64,000 nucleotides of DNA from Ponticaulis profundi (GTDB taxonomy: Bacteria; Pseudomonadota; Alphaproteobacteria; Caulobacterales; Hyphomonadaceae): NCBI RefSeq assembly GCF_042659465.1, contig NZ_JBHSSW010000013.1, forward strand, positions 11,902 to 75,901. The letters run 5' to 3'. A program made the position numbers and the translations under genes. This document shows positions 54,083 to 62,470 of this stretch, piece after piece (the first letter of the stretch is position 1; each line of letters opens with the position of its first letter). The notes below the pieces were generated by a model, which saw only the letters and a list, made by a program, of their open reading frames with translations, was not told the DNA's origin and did not search any database.

Positions 54083-54103
54083 ATTTTCTGCCAGACTGCT
54101 GGC

Positions 54104-55093
54104 ATGTTTTCATTTTCGCTAATGCTCTTCGCCGGGCTGGTCATTCTGGCCATTTCCGGTGACAGGCTTGTGCGCGGTTCTGTATCCGCCGCCATGAAGC
54201 TTGGCGTGTCTCAGGTCCTCGCCAGCGTGGTGATTGTTGGCTTTGGCACGTCCGCACCCGAAATGCTGGTCGCAATTGACGCGACCATGTCCGGTGCCCC
54301 TGGCATGGCCATGGGCAATATCATTGGCTCAAACATTGCCAATATTCTGCTTGTCTTGGGCCTGCCCGCCCTCTTCTTCACATTAAAGCCAAATGGACGC
54401 GGCCTTCGCCGGTCGATCATCGTCACCGTCTTTGCGACCGCCGCCTGGCTGATCCTGACACCGATTTACGGCCTGTCCCCGATTATTGGCGTGGCGTTTC
54501 TCTGCACGCTGCTCGCCTACATATTCAGCGCGCTTGTCTGGGCCGACAGCCCCGCCACTGAACAACTGGCCGATGACGACATCGTTCATGAAGCCCCCGT
54601 CAATCCAATCCTAACGGCAGGTTATATCTGCATCGGAATTGTCGGACTGCCCCTTGGCGCACACCTCACCATCACCGGCGCAACAGGCATTGCAGAGCTT
54701 CTGAACTTTCGCGGCGAACTTGTCGGCCTGACCCTGATCGCGCTCGGCACCTCCCTGCCAGAGCTTGCCGCAGCCATGGCCGCCGTCTACCGCAAGGAGC
54801 CGGATGTCATCTTTGGCGATGTGGCAGGCTCCAATCTCTTCAACCTGTTGGGGGCTGGCGGCATCATATCTCTCTTCGGCCATTTCGAACTGCCAGCCAT
54901 CTTCAATCAGTTCGATCACTGGTTCATGGGTGGAACCTTGCTTTTCCTCATGATTTATATTTTCTGCCGACGGCAGATCGGATGGCTCACTGGAAGCTGC
55001 TTCCTGGCGATCTATGTCTTATACCTGCTCGGCCTCTATTACTTTTATGTGCTTGGTCTCAACTGGAGTGTTCTATGGACACAGATATCGTAA
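54104..55093 (+). CDS. Calcium/sodium antiporter (CaCA family, YrbG-like)
   Basis: A 329-residue membrane protein with two inverted alpha repeats. Each holds the ion-binding motif: GFGTSAPEMLVAIDATMSG (about 46-64) with GNIIGSNIANILLVLG, and LGTSLPELAAAMAAVYRKEP with DVAGSNLFNLLGAGG in the second half. Full length (about ten helices). The last 19 bases overlap the following SDR gene. Confidence 0.92.
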   Translation: MFSFSLMLFAGLVILAISGDRLVRGSVSAAMKLGVSQVLASVVIVGFGTSAPEMLVAIDATMSGAPGMAMGNIIGSNIANILLVLGLPALFFTLKPNGRGLRRSIIVTVFATAAWLILTPIYGLSPIIGVAFLCTLLAYIFSALVWADSPATEQLADDDIVHEAPVNPILTAGYICIGIVGLPLGAHLTITGATGIAELLNFRGELVGLTLIALGTSLPELAAAMAAVYRKEPDVIFGDVAGSNLFNLLGAGGIISLFGHFELPAIFNQFDHWFMGGTLLFLMIYIFCRRQIGWLTGSCFLAIYVLYLLGLYYFYVLGLNWSVLWTQIS

Positions 55094-55845
55094 AGCGCGC
55101 CCTGATCACGGGTGCAGGCAAACGCCTCGGACGCGCTATGGCGATCAGCCTGGGATCATCCGGCTTTGAAGTCGCCGTTCACTACAACAGCTCAAGCGAT
55201 GGCGCAGAAGAAACCTGCCGCCAGATCACCGATGCCGGCGGTAAGGCGGTGATCGTGAAAGCCAACCTCTCCGATGAGGCCGAAACATCAGCCCTGATCG
55301 GACGGGCTTCGCAGGCGCTGGGCGGCCATATCGGCTGTCTGGTCAACAACGCATCGACCTTTGAAGACGATAGCGCCCTGTCTCATACGAGAGAGAGCTG
55401 GGACCACCATATGAACGTCAATCTTCGCGCGCCCATCTGTCTGGCTCAGAGCTTCGCTCAGGCGCTGCCAGACACAGCGCGCGGCCTGATCGTCAATATG
55501 GTCGACCAGCGTGTCTGGAAGCTGAATCCAAACTTCTTTACCTATACTCTCTCCAAGTCAGGCCTTTGGACGGCGACAAAAACGCTCGCTCAGGCGCTCG
55601 CGCCCAATATCCGCGTGAATGCCATTGGCCCGGGGCCAACCATGCAGAACGCCCGACAGGATGAAGAGGATTTCCAGAAACAGGTGGACGCGACGCTCAC
55701 CCAGCGCGGCTCATCTCCGGAAGACATTGTTCATGCCTTGCGCTTCCTGATTGATGCTGATGCCGTCACCGGCCAGATGATCGCGGTCGATGGCGGCCAG
55801 CACCTGATCTGGCAGACACCGGACGTGCTGGATGTTGTCGAATGA
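55075..55845 (+). CDS. SDR family oxidoreductase, pteridine reductase-like
   Basis: A 256-residue short-chain dehydrogenase. NADPH loop GAGKRLGRAMA, NNAS, active Tyr/Lys in TYTLSKSGL and the end QMIAVDGGQHLIW. The GKRLG motif, in which a basic residue contacts NADPH, is found in dihydromonapterin/pteridine reductases of the FolM type, so a role in folate or pterin metabolism is possible. ATG at 55075 has CTGGAG before it. Overlaps the upstream and downstream genes. Confidence 0.85.
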   Translation: MDTDIVKRALITGAGKRLGRAMAISLGSSGFEVAVHYNSSSDGAEETCRQITDAGGKAVIVKANLSDEAETSALIGRASQALGGHIGCLVNNASTFEDDSALSHTRESWDHHMNVNLRAPICLAQSFAQALPDTARGLIVNMVDQRVWKLNPNFFTYTLSKSGLWTATKTLAQALAPNIRVNAIGPGPTMQNARQDEEDFQKQVDATLTQRGSSPEDIVHALRFLIDADAVTGQMIAVDGGQHLIWQTPDVLDVVE

Positions 55846-56867
55846 GCCAGGACGATCTGGATTTCTCGTCGGACACATCGGCGCCCGCCCACCCTGCGGT
55901 TCTGGACGCTCTGGCGCGTGCGAACCATGCCATGGCAGCCAGTTATGGCAGCGATCCACTCACCGCAGAGCTCCAATCGCTGATCTGCGAGATCTTCGAG
56001 ACGGATGTCGCCATTTTTCCGGTCGTGTCAGGAACAGCCTCAAACGCCCTGGCTTTGTCGCTTCTGGCAAACCCGATGGAATCCATCCTCTGCCATGACG
56101 AGGCGCACATCGCCCGTGACGAACGCGGCGCACCGGAATTCTTCTCAGCGGGCGCAAAGCTATCGCTTCTGGCTGGCTCTGACGGCAAAATCGCGCCGGA
56201 AACGCTGGAGACCGCCTGCAGCACTATCAATCGCGCCTTCGTTCACGAAACACCACCAGCCGCATTATCTCTGACGAATCTGACCGAATGCGGCACCGCC
56301 TATACGCAGGACGAAATCAGAACCCTGTGCGAGATTGCAAAGCGCCATGATCTCGCCACCCATCTGGACGGCGCACGTCTGGCAAACGCCCTCGCACATA
56401 CAGGCGCATCGCTGGCAGACATGACCTGGCGCGCTGGCATTGATGTCCTCTCTCTGGGCCTGACCAAAACAGGTGCCATGTCCTGTGAGATCATCTGCCT
56501 GTTTGGCGAATGCCGCGACCGCCTCGATGAATTGCGGGCGCGCGCCAAACGCGCCGGTCATATGCCACCTAAGATGCGCTTTATCAGTGCCCAGGGCCTC
56601 GCGCTGTTGTCTGACGGATTGTGGCTGGAGCTTGCCGGGAATGCCAACGACGTCGCGCAGGCGCTCGCAGGCAAACTTGTGGCCTCCGGCGAGGCACAAA
56701 TTCAGTATCCGGTCGAAGGAAATGAGGTCTTTGCAAGACTCAGCGATGATCTGCTCGGAAAGCTGCAGGGGAAAGGCCTCAAGGCGTATCCATGGCCTGG
56801 AGGCGCAACGCGTTTTGTTTGCAACTGGTCGTTGCGTGCTGCGACATTCGACCGCATAAAGCTGTAA
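55842..56867 (+). CDS. Threonine aldolase-like PLP enzyme (beta-eliminating lyase family)
   Basis: A 341-residue PLP-dependent enzyme of aminotransferase fold type I. FSSDTSAPAHPAV opens the protein; the substrate/PLP segment HLDGARLANALAHTG (about 179-193) and the lysine in LSLGLTKTGAM (about 206-216) are clear. Low-specificity L-threonine aldolases have this layout. ATGA overlap with the SDR gene. Confidence 0.88.
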   Translation: MSQDDLDFSSDTSAPAHPAVLDALARANHAMAASYGSDPLTAELQSLICEIFETDVAIFPVVSGTASNALALSLLANPMESILCHDEAHIARDERGAPEFFSAGAKLSLLAGSDGKIAPETLETACSTINRAFVHETPPAALSLTNLTECGTAYTQDEIRTLCEIAKRHDLATHLDGARLANALAHTGASLADMTWRAGIDVLSLGLTKTGAMSCEIICLFGECRDRLDELRARAKRAGHMPPKMRFISAQGLALLSDGLWLELAGNANDVAQALAGKLVASGEAQIQYPVEGNEVFARLSDDLLGKLQGKGLKAYPWPGGATRFVCNWSLRAATFDRIKL

Positions 56868-57380
56868 AAGTGCTCAAAACGCCGTAGTTGCGAGTAATTC
56901 ACAAAAACTGCATTCGATCCGTCTTCTTCATATCGAAATTCGCTAAGTAACTAATGCTAAAGTCGAATAAAGCGAAAAATAGAATGAATGTTCATTTTGC
57001 TTTGTTACGGTAATCTTTACTAGCTATCCTGAAGAACCGATAAAGAGACGAGACATAGTTTTCGTTAATTCACACACTTAAACAATATTTATCTTGAAAT
57101 AGTCCTCTTCTTAAACAGCATCAAATATCGTTGACATCAAATAAACCTTACAACTCGAATGGATTTCGAAAGACGCCATTCTATATATGTTATATCAATA
57201 TATTTACCAAGAATTACATACAATGTTCACTCAAGTAAATGCGTTTAGACTAAAAGAGATAACCAAATTTTCATAGAAAAATTTCAATAAAAAATGACAT
57301 GTATCAAGTGTTAAACATTGCTGTTGACTTATTCATCGCAATTATTCAACTGACCATGTTTCTAATTAATCTCAATCGAC
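56868..57380. other. AT-rich 513-base gap with a possible TetR operator
   Basis: The base composition drops sharply compared with the flanks, with many runs of A and T. I see no believable gene on either strand. It contains the palindrome AATGAA-TG-TTCATT (56983-56996), of a kind often used by TetR proteins, but it lies about 385 bases before the TetR gene. The gap could hold promoters for the TetR gene, or an untranslated RNA. Confidence 0.5.
56983..56996. promoter_or_regulatory. 14-bp palindrome, TetR-operator-like
   Basis: Perfect 6-bp arms around a 2-base centre. Candidate binding site of the neighbouring TetR regulator or of a factor acting on the aldolase operon end. Only symmetry supports it. 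Confidence 0.3.
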
Positions 57381-58007
57381 ATGTTAGCTGAATTGACTGA
57401 TACACCTCCCGAAGCACGTTCCGACGAGACACGTGCCCGCATTTTCGAGACGGCCAACAAGCTGATCGAAATTGAACCTCTCGCAAAACTCACCGTGCGC
57501 CGCATTGCGGACGCTGCTGGCGTGTCCCCTGCCCTGATCATTCAGTATTTCGGCAGTAAAGATAAGCTGTTGATGCAGATTCACATGCTGCATCACAGCA
57601 AGCTCGATGCCGCGCTCCAGAAAGCGTGCGACGACCATGCGGGGCAATCGCTCCTCAAGCATCTGGAAGCCGCAGCCGACGTCTTTCTGGACTTCGATTT
57701 CGATAATCCGGACCTGACCCGATACATCTACAGTTTCGCCTATGCGTGGAATGAAGAGATGGAGATCTGGTTCAATGAACAGGTCGCGCCGTTCCACTCA
57801 GGTCTGGCACAGGTGATGAAATCCGGCGAGCCAAGCCTGTCGGAAGATGACGCGAAAACCTATGCGATCACCTTCTTCTGTGTTTACGCGCAGCTCATGC
57901 GTCAATTGCTGATGAAGCATGCGACGAAAGAGACCGCAATGGAAACGCTCAAGCCGCATCTTCGCATCATCGCCTGCGGCATTCGCTGCCGCGACGAGGA
58001 CTGCTGA
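57381..58007 (+). CDS. TetR family transcriptional regulator
   Basis: A 208-residue regulator. The helix-turn-helix is at about 35-60 (LTVRRIADAAGVSPALIIQYFGSKDKL in two parts), followed by a helical ligand/dimer domain. The ending GIRCRDEDC carries two cysteines. It is a lone gene upstream of uvrB in the same direction, and its target is unknown. Confidence 0.88.
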   Translation: MLAELTDTPPEARSDETRARIFETANKLIEIEPLAKLTVRRIADAAGVSPALIIQYFGSKDKLLMQIHMLHHSKLDAALQKACDDHAGQSLLKHLEAAADVFLDFDFDNPDLTRYIYSFAYAWNEEMEIWFNEQVAPFHSGLAQVMKSGEPSLSEDDAKTYAITFFCVYAQLMRQLLMKHATKETAMETLKPHLRIIACGIRCRDEDC

Positions 58008-58073
58008 CACCTCCTGTCAGCAGAGCGCATTCGGGGGCTGGCAAACCGGCAAGGCTGAGACCATATTGCGTGT

Positions 58074-60263
58074 ATGGCCAGATCTTCGAAAGGCTTCTCA
58101 GAAGCCCCCGCATCGCAATTCATCATGGATGGCGCCGTAGAGGTGCTGACGCCGGCTGAGTGGACGCCGCACCGGCCCGACCGCGACTGGGAGAAGGCCG
58201 AAGGCGGCAAGGTCTTCAAGCTCCACTCCAAATACAAGCCATCGGGCGACCAGCCAACGGCAATCGACGAACTGGTCAGCGGCCTGTCCGAGGAGAACGA
58301 GTTCGACCAGGTCCTGCTCGGCGTCACGGGCTCGGGCAAGACTTTCACCATGGCCAACATCATCGAGCGGACCCAGCGCCCGGCTCTGATCCTTGCGCCA
58401 AACAAGACGCTCGCTGCCCAGTTATACGGTGAATTCAAGGACTTCTTCCCGGAAAACGCGGTTGAGTTCTTCGTCTCCTATTACGACTATTACCAGCCCG
58501 AAGCCTATGTCCCGCGCTCGGACACCTATATCGAGAAAGAGAGCTCCATCAACGAGGCCATCGACCGGATGCGCCACTCCGCGACCCGCTCCCTCCTTGA
58601 GCGCGATGACGTCATCATCGTCGCCTCGGTTTCCTGCATTTACGGTATCGGCTCGGTCGAGACCTACACCGCCATGACCTTCAAGCTCCAGGTCGGCGAC
58701 CGCAAGGACCCGCGCGAAGTCGCCAAGGACCTCGTCGCCCTGCAATACAAGCGCAATGACAATGCCTTTGGCCGCGGCACTTTCCGCATGAAGGGCGACA
58801 TCATCGACATCTTCCCGACCCACTATGAAGACCGCGCCTGGCGTGTCTCCTTCTTCGGCGACGAGATCGAGGACATTTCCGAGTTCGACCCGCTCACCGG
58901 CAAGAAAACCACCGCCCTGCCCCAGATCAAGGTCTACGCCAACTCCCACTATGTCACCCCGCGCCCGACCCTCAACCAGGCCGTCGACAAGATCCAGGAC
59001 GAGCTGCAGCAGACCATCGCCACCTTCAAGGAACAGGGCAAGCTGCTCGAAGCCCAGCGCATTGAACAGCGCGTCCAGTTCGATCTGGAAATGCTCCAGG
59101 CGACCGGCTCCTGCAATGGCATCGAGAACTATTCGCGCTATCTCACCGGCCGCAAGCCGGGCGAGCCGCCGCCCACCCTGTTCGAATACCTGCCCGAAAA
59201 CGCCATCGTCTTCACCGATGAGTCCCACCAGACCATCCCGCAGCTCGGCGCCATGTATCGCGGCGACTTTTCCCGCAAGCGCACCCTTGCCGAATACGGC
59301 TTCCGCCTGCCCTCCTGCATGGATAACCGCCCGCTCAAATTCGAGGAATGGGACGCCATGCGCCCGCAGACCGTCCACGTCTCGGCGACGCCCGGCCCGT
59401 GGGAGATGGAACGCACAGGCGGCGTCTTCTCTGAACAGGTGATCCGCCCGACCGGCCTCATCGACCCACCGGTCGAGGTCCGCCCGGTCTCCACCGGCAC
59501 CACCAACCAGGTCGATGACGTCATTGCCGAATGCAAGGACACCGCCGAGCGCGGATATCGCTCTCTGGTCACCACGCTGACCAAGAAAATGGCCGAAGAC
59601 CTCACCGAATACATGACCGAACAGGGCGTGAAGGTCCGCTATATGCACTCCGACATCGACACGGTGGAGCGGATCGAGATCATTCGCGATCTGCGCATGG
59701 GCGTGTTCGACGTGCTGATCGGCATCAACCTCCTGCGTGAAGGCCTCGACATTCCCGAATGCGCCTTTGTCGGCATTCTCGATGCGGACAAGGAAGGCTT
59801 TCTGCGCTCGGAAACCTCCATGGTCCAGACGATTGGCCGCGCCGCCCGAAACGCCGATGCCAAGGTTGTCCTCTATGCGGACAAGGTCACCGGCTCCATG
59901 GCCCGCGCCATGGAAGAAACCGAACGGCGCCGCACCAAACAGATCGCCCATAACGAGGCGAACGGCATCACCCCGCAAACCGTCTATTCCGGCATCAAGG
60001 ATGTGCTGGAAGGCTTTGTCCCATCCGACCAGCGCGGCTCGGGCGAACAACTTAAAGGTGGCAAGACCCGCAAGAAAACACGCGGCGTGAGCGAAGAATC
60101 TGTTGCAATTCAGGGCTCAACCGGCCACAACTTGCAGGCGGTAATTTCTGATCTCGAAAAACGCATGCGTGACGCTGCGGCAGACCTGGAATTCGAGGAA
60201 GCAGCCAGACTGCGCGACGAGCTGAAAAAATTACGCGAGGAGAATCTGGATTTGATTGGGTGA
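58074..60263 (+). CDS. uvrB: UvrABC system protein B
   Basis: A 729-residue excision repair helicase. Walker A GVTGSGKTFTMANI, beta-hairpin YYDYYQPEAYVPRSD that probes DNA damage, helicase motifs TDESHQTIPQL and TIGRAARN, and a C-terminal UVR motif (VISDLEKRMRDAAADLEFEE) near the end. GC content is higher than in the neighbours, in contrast to the AT-richer DNA just downstream. A diverged copy of the last 48 coding bases appears again 378 bases further on (see repeats). Confidence 0.97.
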   Translation: MARSSKGFSEAPASQFIMDGAVEVLTPAEWTPHRPDRDWEKAEGGKVFKLHSKYKPSGDQPTAIDELVSGLSEENEFDQVLLGVTGSGKTFTMANIIERTQRPALILAPNKTLAAQLYGEFKDFFPENAVEFFVSYYDYYQPEAYVPRSDTYIEKESSINEAIDRMRHSATRSLLERDDVIIVASVSCIYGIGSVETYTAMTFKLQVGDRKDPREVAKDLVALQYKRNDNAFGRGTFRMKGDIIDIFPTHYEDRAWRVSFFGDEIEDISEFDPLTGKKTTALPQIKVYANSHYVTPRPTLNQAVDKIQDELQQTIATFKEQGKLLEAQRIEQRVQFDLEMLQATGSCNGIENYSRYLTGRKPGEPPPTLFEYLPENAIVFTDESHQTIPQLGAMYRGDFSRKRTLAEYGFRLPSCMDNRPLKFEEWDAMRPQTVHVSATPGPWEMERTGGVFSEQVIRPTGLIDPPVEVRPVSTGTTNQVDDVIAECKDTAERGYRSLVTTLTKKMAEDLTEYMTEQGVKVRYMHSDIDTVERIEIIRDLRMGVFDVLIGINLLREGLDIPECAFVGILDADKEGFLRSETSMVQTIGRAARNADAKVVLYADKVTGSMARAMEETERRRTKQIAHNEANGITPQTVYSGIKDVLEGFVPSDQRGSGEQLKGGKTRKKTRGVSEESVAIQGSTGHNLQAVISDLEKRMRDAAADLEFEEAARLRDELKKLREENLDLIG

Positions 60264-60267
60264 GGGA
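60216..60267 (+). repeat. uvrB 3'-end repeat, copy 1
   Basis: The last 16 codons of uvrB (DELKKLREENLDLIG and stop) plus GAGGGA. Matches 45 of 52 bases with copy 2 at 60594-60645. This copy is part of the intact gene. Confidence 0.8.
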
Positions 60268-60498
60268 ATGAGTACTTTTACACACAAATTTGTTGACCGC
60301 GTCTACACGCAAATCGAGATTGAAAGCGGTGATATCAAAACGGTGTTGAACTTGAAAGCGAATATCGAGCTCGACTTCTGCGATGACGATTTTAATCAAA
60401 GTCATCGAGACGAGCTCGAGACTGCAGCTTTAAAGTACGCTGAGGATCATAAAGACATCTACGACAGCGTGCGAATGATCTCCAAAGATAAAGATTGA
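60268..60498 (+). CDS. Small hypothetical protein
   Basis: A 76-residue acidic protein starting MSTFTHKFVDRVYTQ, with GAGGGA (the end of the repeated uvrB tail) as ribosome binding site. No membrane segment and no family recognised. It lies inside the segment framed by the two uvrB tail repeats. Confidence 0.5.
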   Translation: MSTFTHKFVDRVYTQIEIESGDIKTVLNLKANIELDFCDDDFNQSHRDELETAALKYAEDHKDIYDSVRMISKDKD

Positions 60499-60546
60499 AT
60501 ACAACGAATGATGGGCATGTCAGTGAAGCACTTTTTTCAAAGCAAA

Positions 60547-60571
60547 TGAATTGATCCAATGAATCAATTCA
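60547..60571. terminator. 9-bp inverted repeat before uvrB tail copy 2
   Basis: TGAATTGAT, loop CCAATGA, ATCAATTCA, 23 bases before copy 2 of the repeat. It is AT-rich and has no T run, so a recombination-site role is as plausible as termination. Confidence 0.35.
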
Positions 60572-60593
60572 ACCGCCAAACGCACTGTTGAGG

Positions 60594-60645
60594 GACGAGC
60601 TGAAAAAGTTGCGCGAAATGAATCTGGATTTGATAGAGTGAGGGA
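60594..60645 (+). repeat. uvrB 3'-end repeat, copy 2 (diverged remnant)
   Basis: Encodes DELKKLREMNLDLIE and a stop in the frame that corresponds to uvrB. Of the 7 differences from copy 1, 3 are silent, which suggests that this stretch was once under selection as the real end of a uvrB gene. Nothing of the rest of uvrB precedes it. Confidence 0.75.
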
Positions 60646-60666
60646 AGTTGGACGACAGGAGCAGTT

Positions 60667-61128
60667 ATGCGCGACATCTTAAAAACCGACGAAGTTGTCG
60701 AATTTCCAGATTCTGTCTGTGTTCTCGCTTCCAGCCGAAATGGCGACGTCCTCTTGGTGCGACAATTTCGATCGACTGTAGACAGTTTTTCTTTAGAACT
60801 GCCGGGCGGCAAAGTAGAACCGAATGAAAACCTCATTGATGCTGCTCATCGTGAGCTTTTCGAAGAGACCGGCTTCAAAGCAGGAACGCTCGAGAAAATT
60901 TGTAAGATAGATTTAGATCTGTCGCGCTCCATTCACCGCACGTACTTGTTTTATGCCGAAAACGCCGAACGCTTCGGGGAAAACAAAGAAGGATTCGATG
61001 TTTTGACCGTGTCCACCTTAAATATTTGCAAGTTATTGGAAAGAAAAAAGATCACACATGCGCCTACACTCGTAGCGTTGCAATGGAAGTTATTGCAGGA
61101 AAAAGCTCGCCTGGGCGTGGAGAGCTAA
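60667..61128 (+). CDS. Nudix hydrolase, ADP-ribose pyrophosphatase-like
   Basis: A 153-residue Nudix protein with an intact box (GGKVEPNENLIDAAHRELF, EETGF; residues 47-70), including the arginine and the three glutamates. LVRQFR at 30-35 is typical of ADP-ribose/sugar-nucleotide pyrophosphatases. AGGAG precedes the ATG. First gene of a five-gene operon; the next starts directly after its stop. Codon use is AT-richer than in the flanks. Confidence 0.85.
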   Translation: MRDILKTDEVVEFPDSVCVLASSRNGDVLLVRQFRSTVDSFSLELPGGKVEPNENLIDAAHRELFEETGFKAGTLEKICKIDLDLSRSIHRTYLFYAENAERFGENKEGFDVLTVSTLNICKLLERKKITHAPTLVALQWKLLQEKARLGVES

Positions 61129-61851
61129 TTGTCTATTGTTTACGGCTTAATCATCAACGGCATCTCGTTTGTGTTAGGCTATTGCATAAAATGGTGCTTG
61201 CGCTGGATATCGTTTAGGCCTGAACGAAAATTCTGGAGGACGCTATCCGCAGTCGCCAAAGGTAACATTGCAATAGTTTTGACGACGCGCGCGGGTTTAC
61301 TTAGGCGGTCAACGCCAAGAGTAAGCCTGAACGAAGTGGAAGCTTATTCGGACTTACGCCAATCCCTCGAGCGAGTTTCGCTTCAGTTGAAATTGATTTC
61401 CAGCTCATCACCGAACGTAGAAGAAATCATCCAGAATCCATTTATCTCGCTGGGAGGTCCAATCTCAAATGAAGTAACCTGCAGGATATTGGAGGAGATA
61501 TCCGAACAGGTCCATATATCGTTCGAGCGTTCAGAAGCAAAAACCCACAAACTATTGGTCGGCAAGACGGTTTATGAAACAGAATTGGATGCTGAAGAAG
61601 AGGTATCGACAGATTACGGCGTAATTATCAGATTAAATAGTTATTCAGATACTAAACGAAATTGCGTCCTTGCGATGGGGTGCCACGGTTTTGCGACGGG
61701 TGCAGCAGTAAAGGAAATTACCGGCAAAGCAGGACTGAAAAAACTGAATGCCAAGTATAATGACGAAAGCTTTGTCTTCGTTATCAAAGTAACTGTGCGC
61801 AATCGCACAATTCAGAAAACGGAGCGTATATACAGTGTCGCGCTCAAATGA
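61129..61851 (+). CDS. Membrane-anchored protein of unknown function, GGPxxN/GxHGFxT motifs
   Basis: A 240-residue protein. One N-terminal membrane helix (about 4-22) is followed by a cytoplasmic domain with ISLGGPISN (106-114), TDYGVIIRLN (161-170) and LAMGCHGFATGAAVKE (181-196). I have an impression of similar GGP...DYG...G-H-F-T patterns at the ends of other proteins of unknown function, possibly a ligand-binding Rossmann-like fold, but cannot name the family. It starts at TTG directly after the Nudix stop, with GGAGAG before it, and overlaps the next gene by 17 bases. Confidence 0.6.
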   Translation: MSIVYGLIINGISFVLGYCIKWCLRWISFRPERKFWRTLSAVAKGNIAIVLTTRAGLLRRSTPRVSLNEVEAYSDLRQSLERVSLQLKLISSSSPNVEEIIQNPFISLGGPISNEVTCRILEEISEQVHISFERSEAKTHKLLVGKTVYETELDAEEEVSTDYGVIIRLNSYSDTKRNCVLAMGCHGFATGAAVKEITGKAGLKKLNAKYNDESFVFVIKVTVRNRTIQKTERIYSVALK

Positions 61852-62470
61852 TCTATCTTTAGACACAGTCATATATGGTGCGTCAGATTTGGGGTGCAGT
61901 GTATACGAAATGCTTCAAGATGTCGCTTCTACAAATTTGGTTGGCTTCCTTGACGATTATCTCAACTTCCCAAAACACAACATAAATGCTCAGGTTATTG
62001 GCGATCATCATTATTTGTCGAAACGGTCCCAACCCATAAATGTTATCATTTGCATAGGCGACAACACCAAACGTCGGTTCATATTCGAAAAGATCTCTCA
62101 AATAGATTCCGTTCGCTTTAGCGGCTTCATACATCCTGAGGCTTGGATCGAAAAAAGCGCCCGAGTAAGCGAAAGTGCGATAGTTTTCCCATCGGCTTAC
62201 GTTGGCGCTCAATGCCGCATCGGCTCAAACACGATAGTCCATCCGAACTCAACAATTAGCGCGTACTCTTCCGTTGGCGACTTCGCGCTTATCGCCCCCA
62301 ACGCCTCTATCGGTTCGGGGGCTGATATTTCATCAGGCGTTCTAATCGGCCTGGGAGCTACTGTAAATCCAGGAGTTAGTATTGGAGAAAGCGCCAAAAT
62401 CGGCGCATCGGCGGCAGTGATAAAGAACGTGGTCGCGAAACGCTGTGTCATGGGAGTTCCCTCCGCATGA
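61835..62470 (+). CDS. NeuD/PglD-like hexapeptide acyltransferase, catalytic His replaced
   Basis: A 211-residue protein with an N-terminal Rossmann-like part (VIYGASDLGCSVYEML) and a left-handed beta-helix (about 105-200) built from hexapeptide repeats such as IGSNTIVHPNSTIS and IGSGADISSGVLIG. PglD/NeuD proteins have a catalytic histidine before the conserved Gly-(acidic)-Phe; here that place is Ala143 (ISAYSSVGDF), so acetyl transfer may be lost. It begins at GTG inside the previous gene and ends with an ATGA junction. Confidence 0.8.
   Translation: MSRSNDLSLDTVIYGASDLGCSVYEMLQDVASTNLVGFLDDYLNFPKHNINAQVIGDHHYLSKRSQPINVIICIGDNTKRRFIFEKISQIDSVRFSGFIHPEAWIEKSARVSESAIVFPSAYVGAQCRIGSNTIVHPNSTISAYSSVGDFALIAPNASIGSGADISSGVLIGLGATVNPGVSIGESAKIGASAAVIKNVVAKRCVMGVPSA

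Noticed and set aside
58422..60050. 542-residue open frame antisense to uvrB
   Set aside because: It is in a frame created by the high GC third positions of uvrB; composition (Gly, Ala, Val, Asp, Leu repeats) is typical of a shadow, and uvrB itself is certain.
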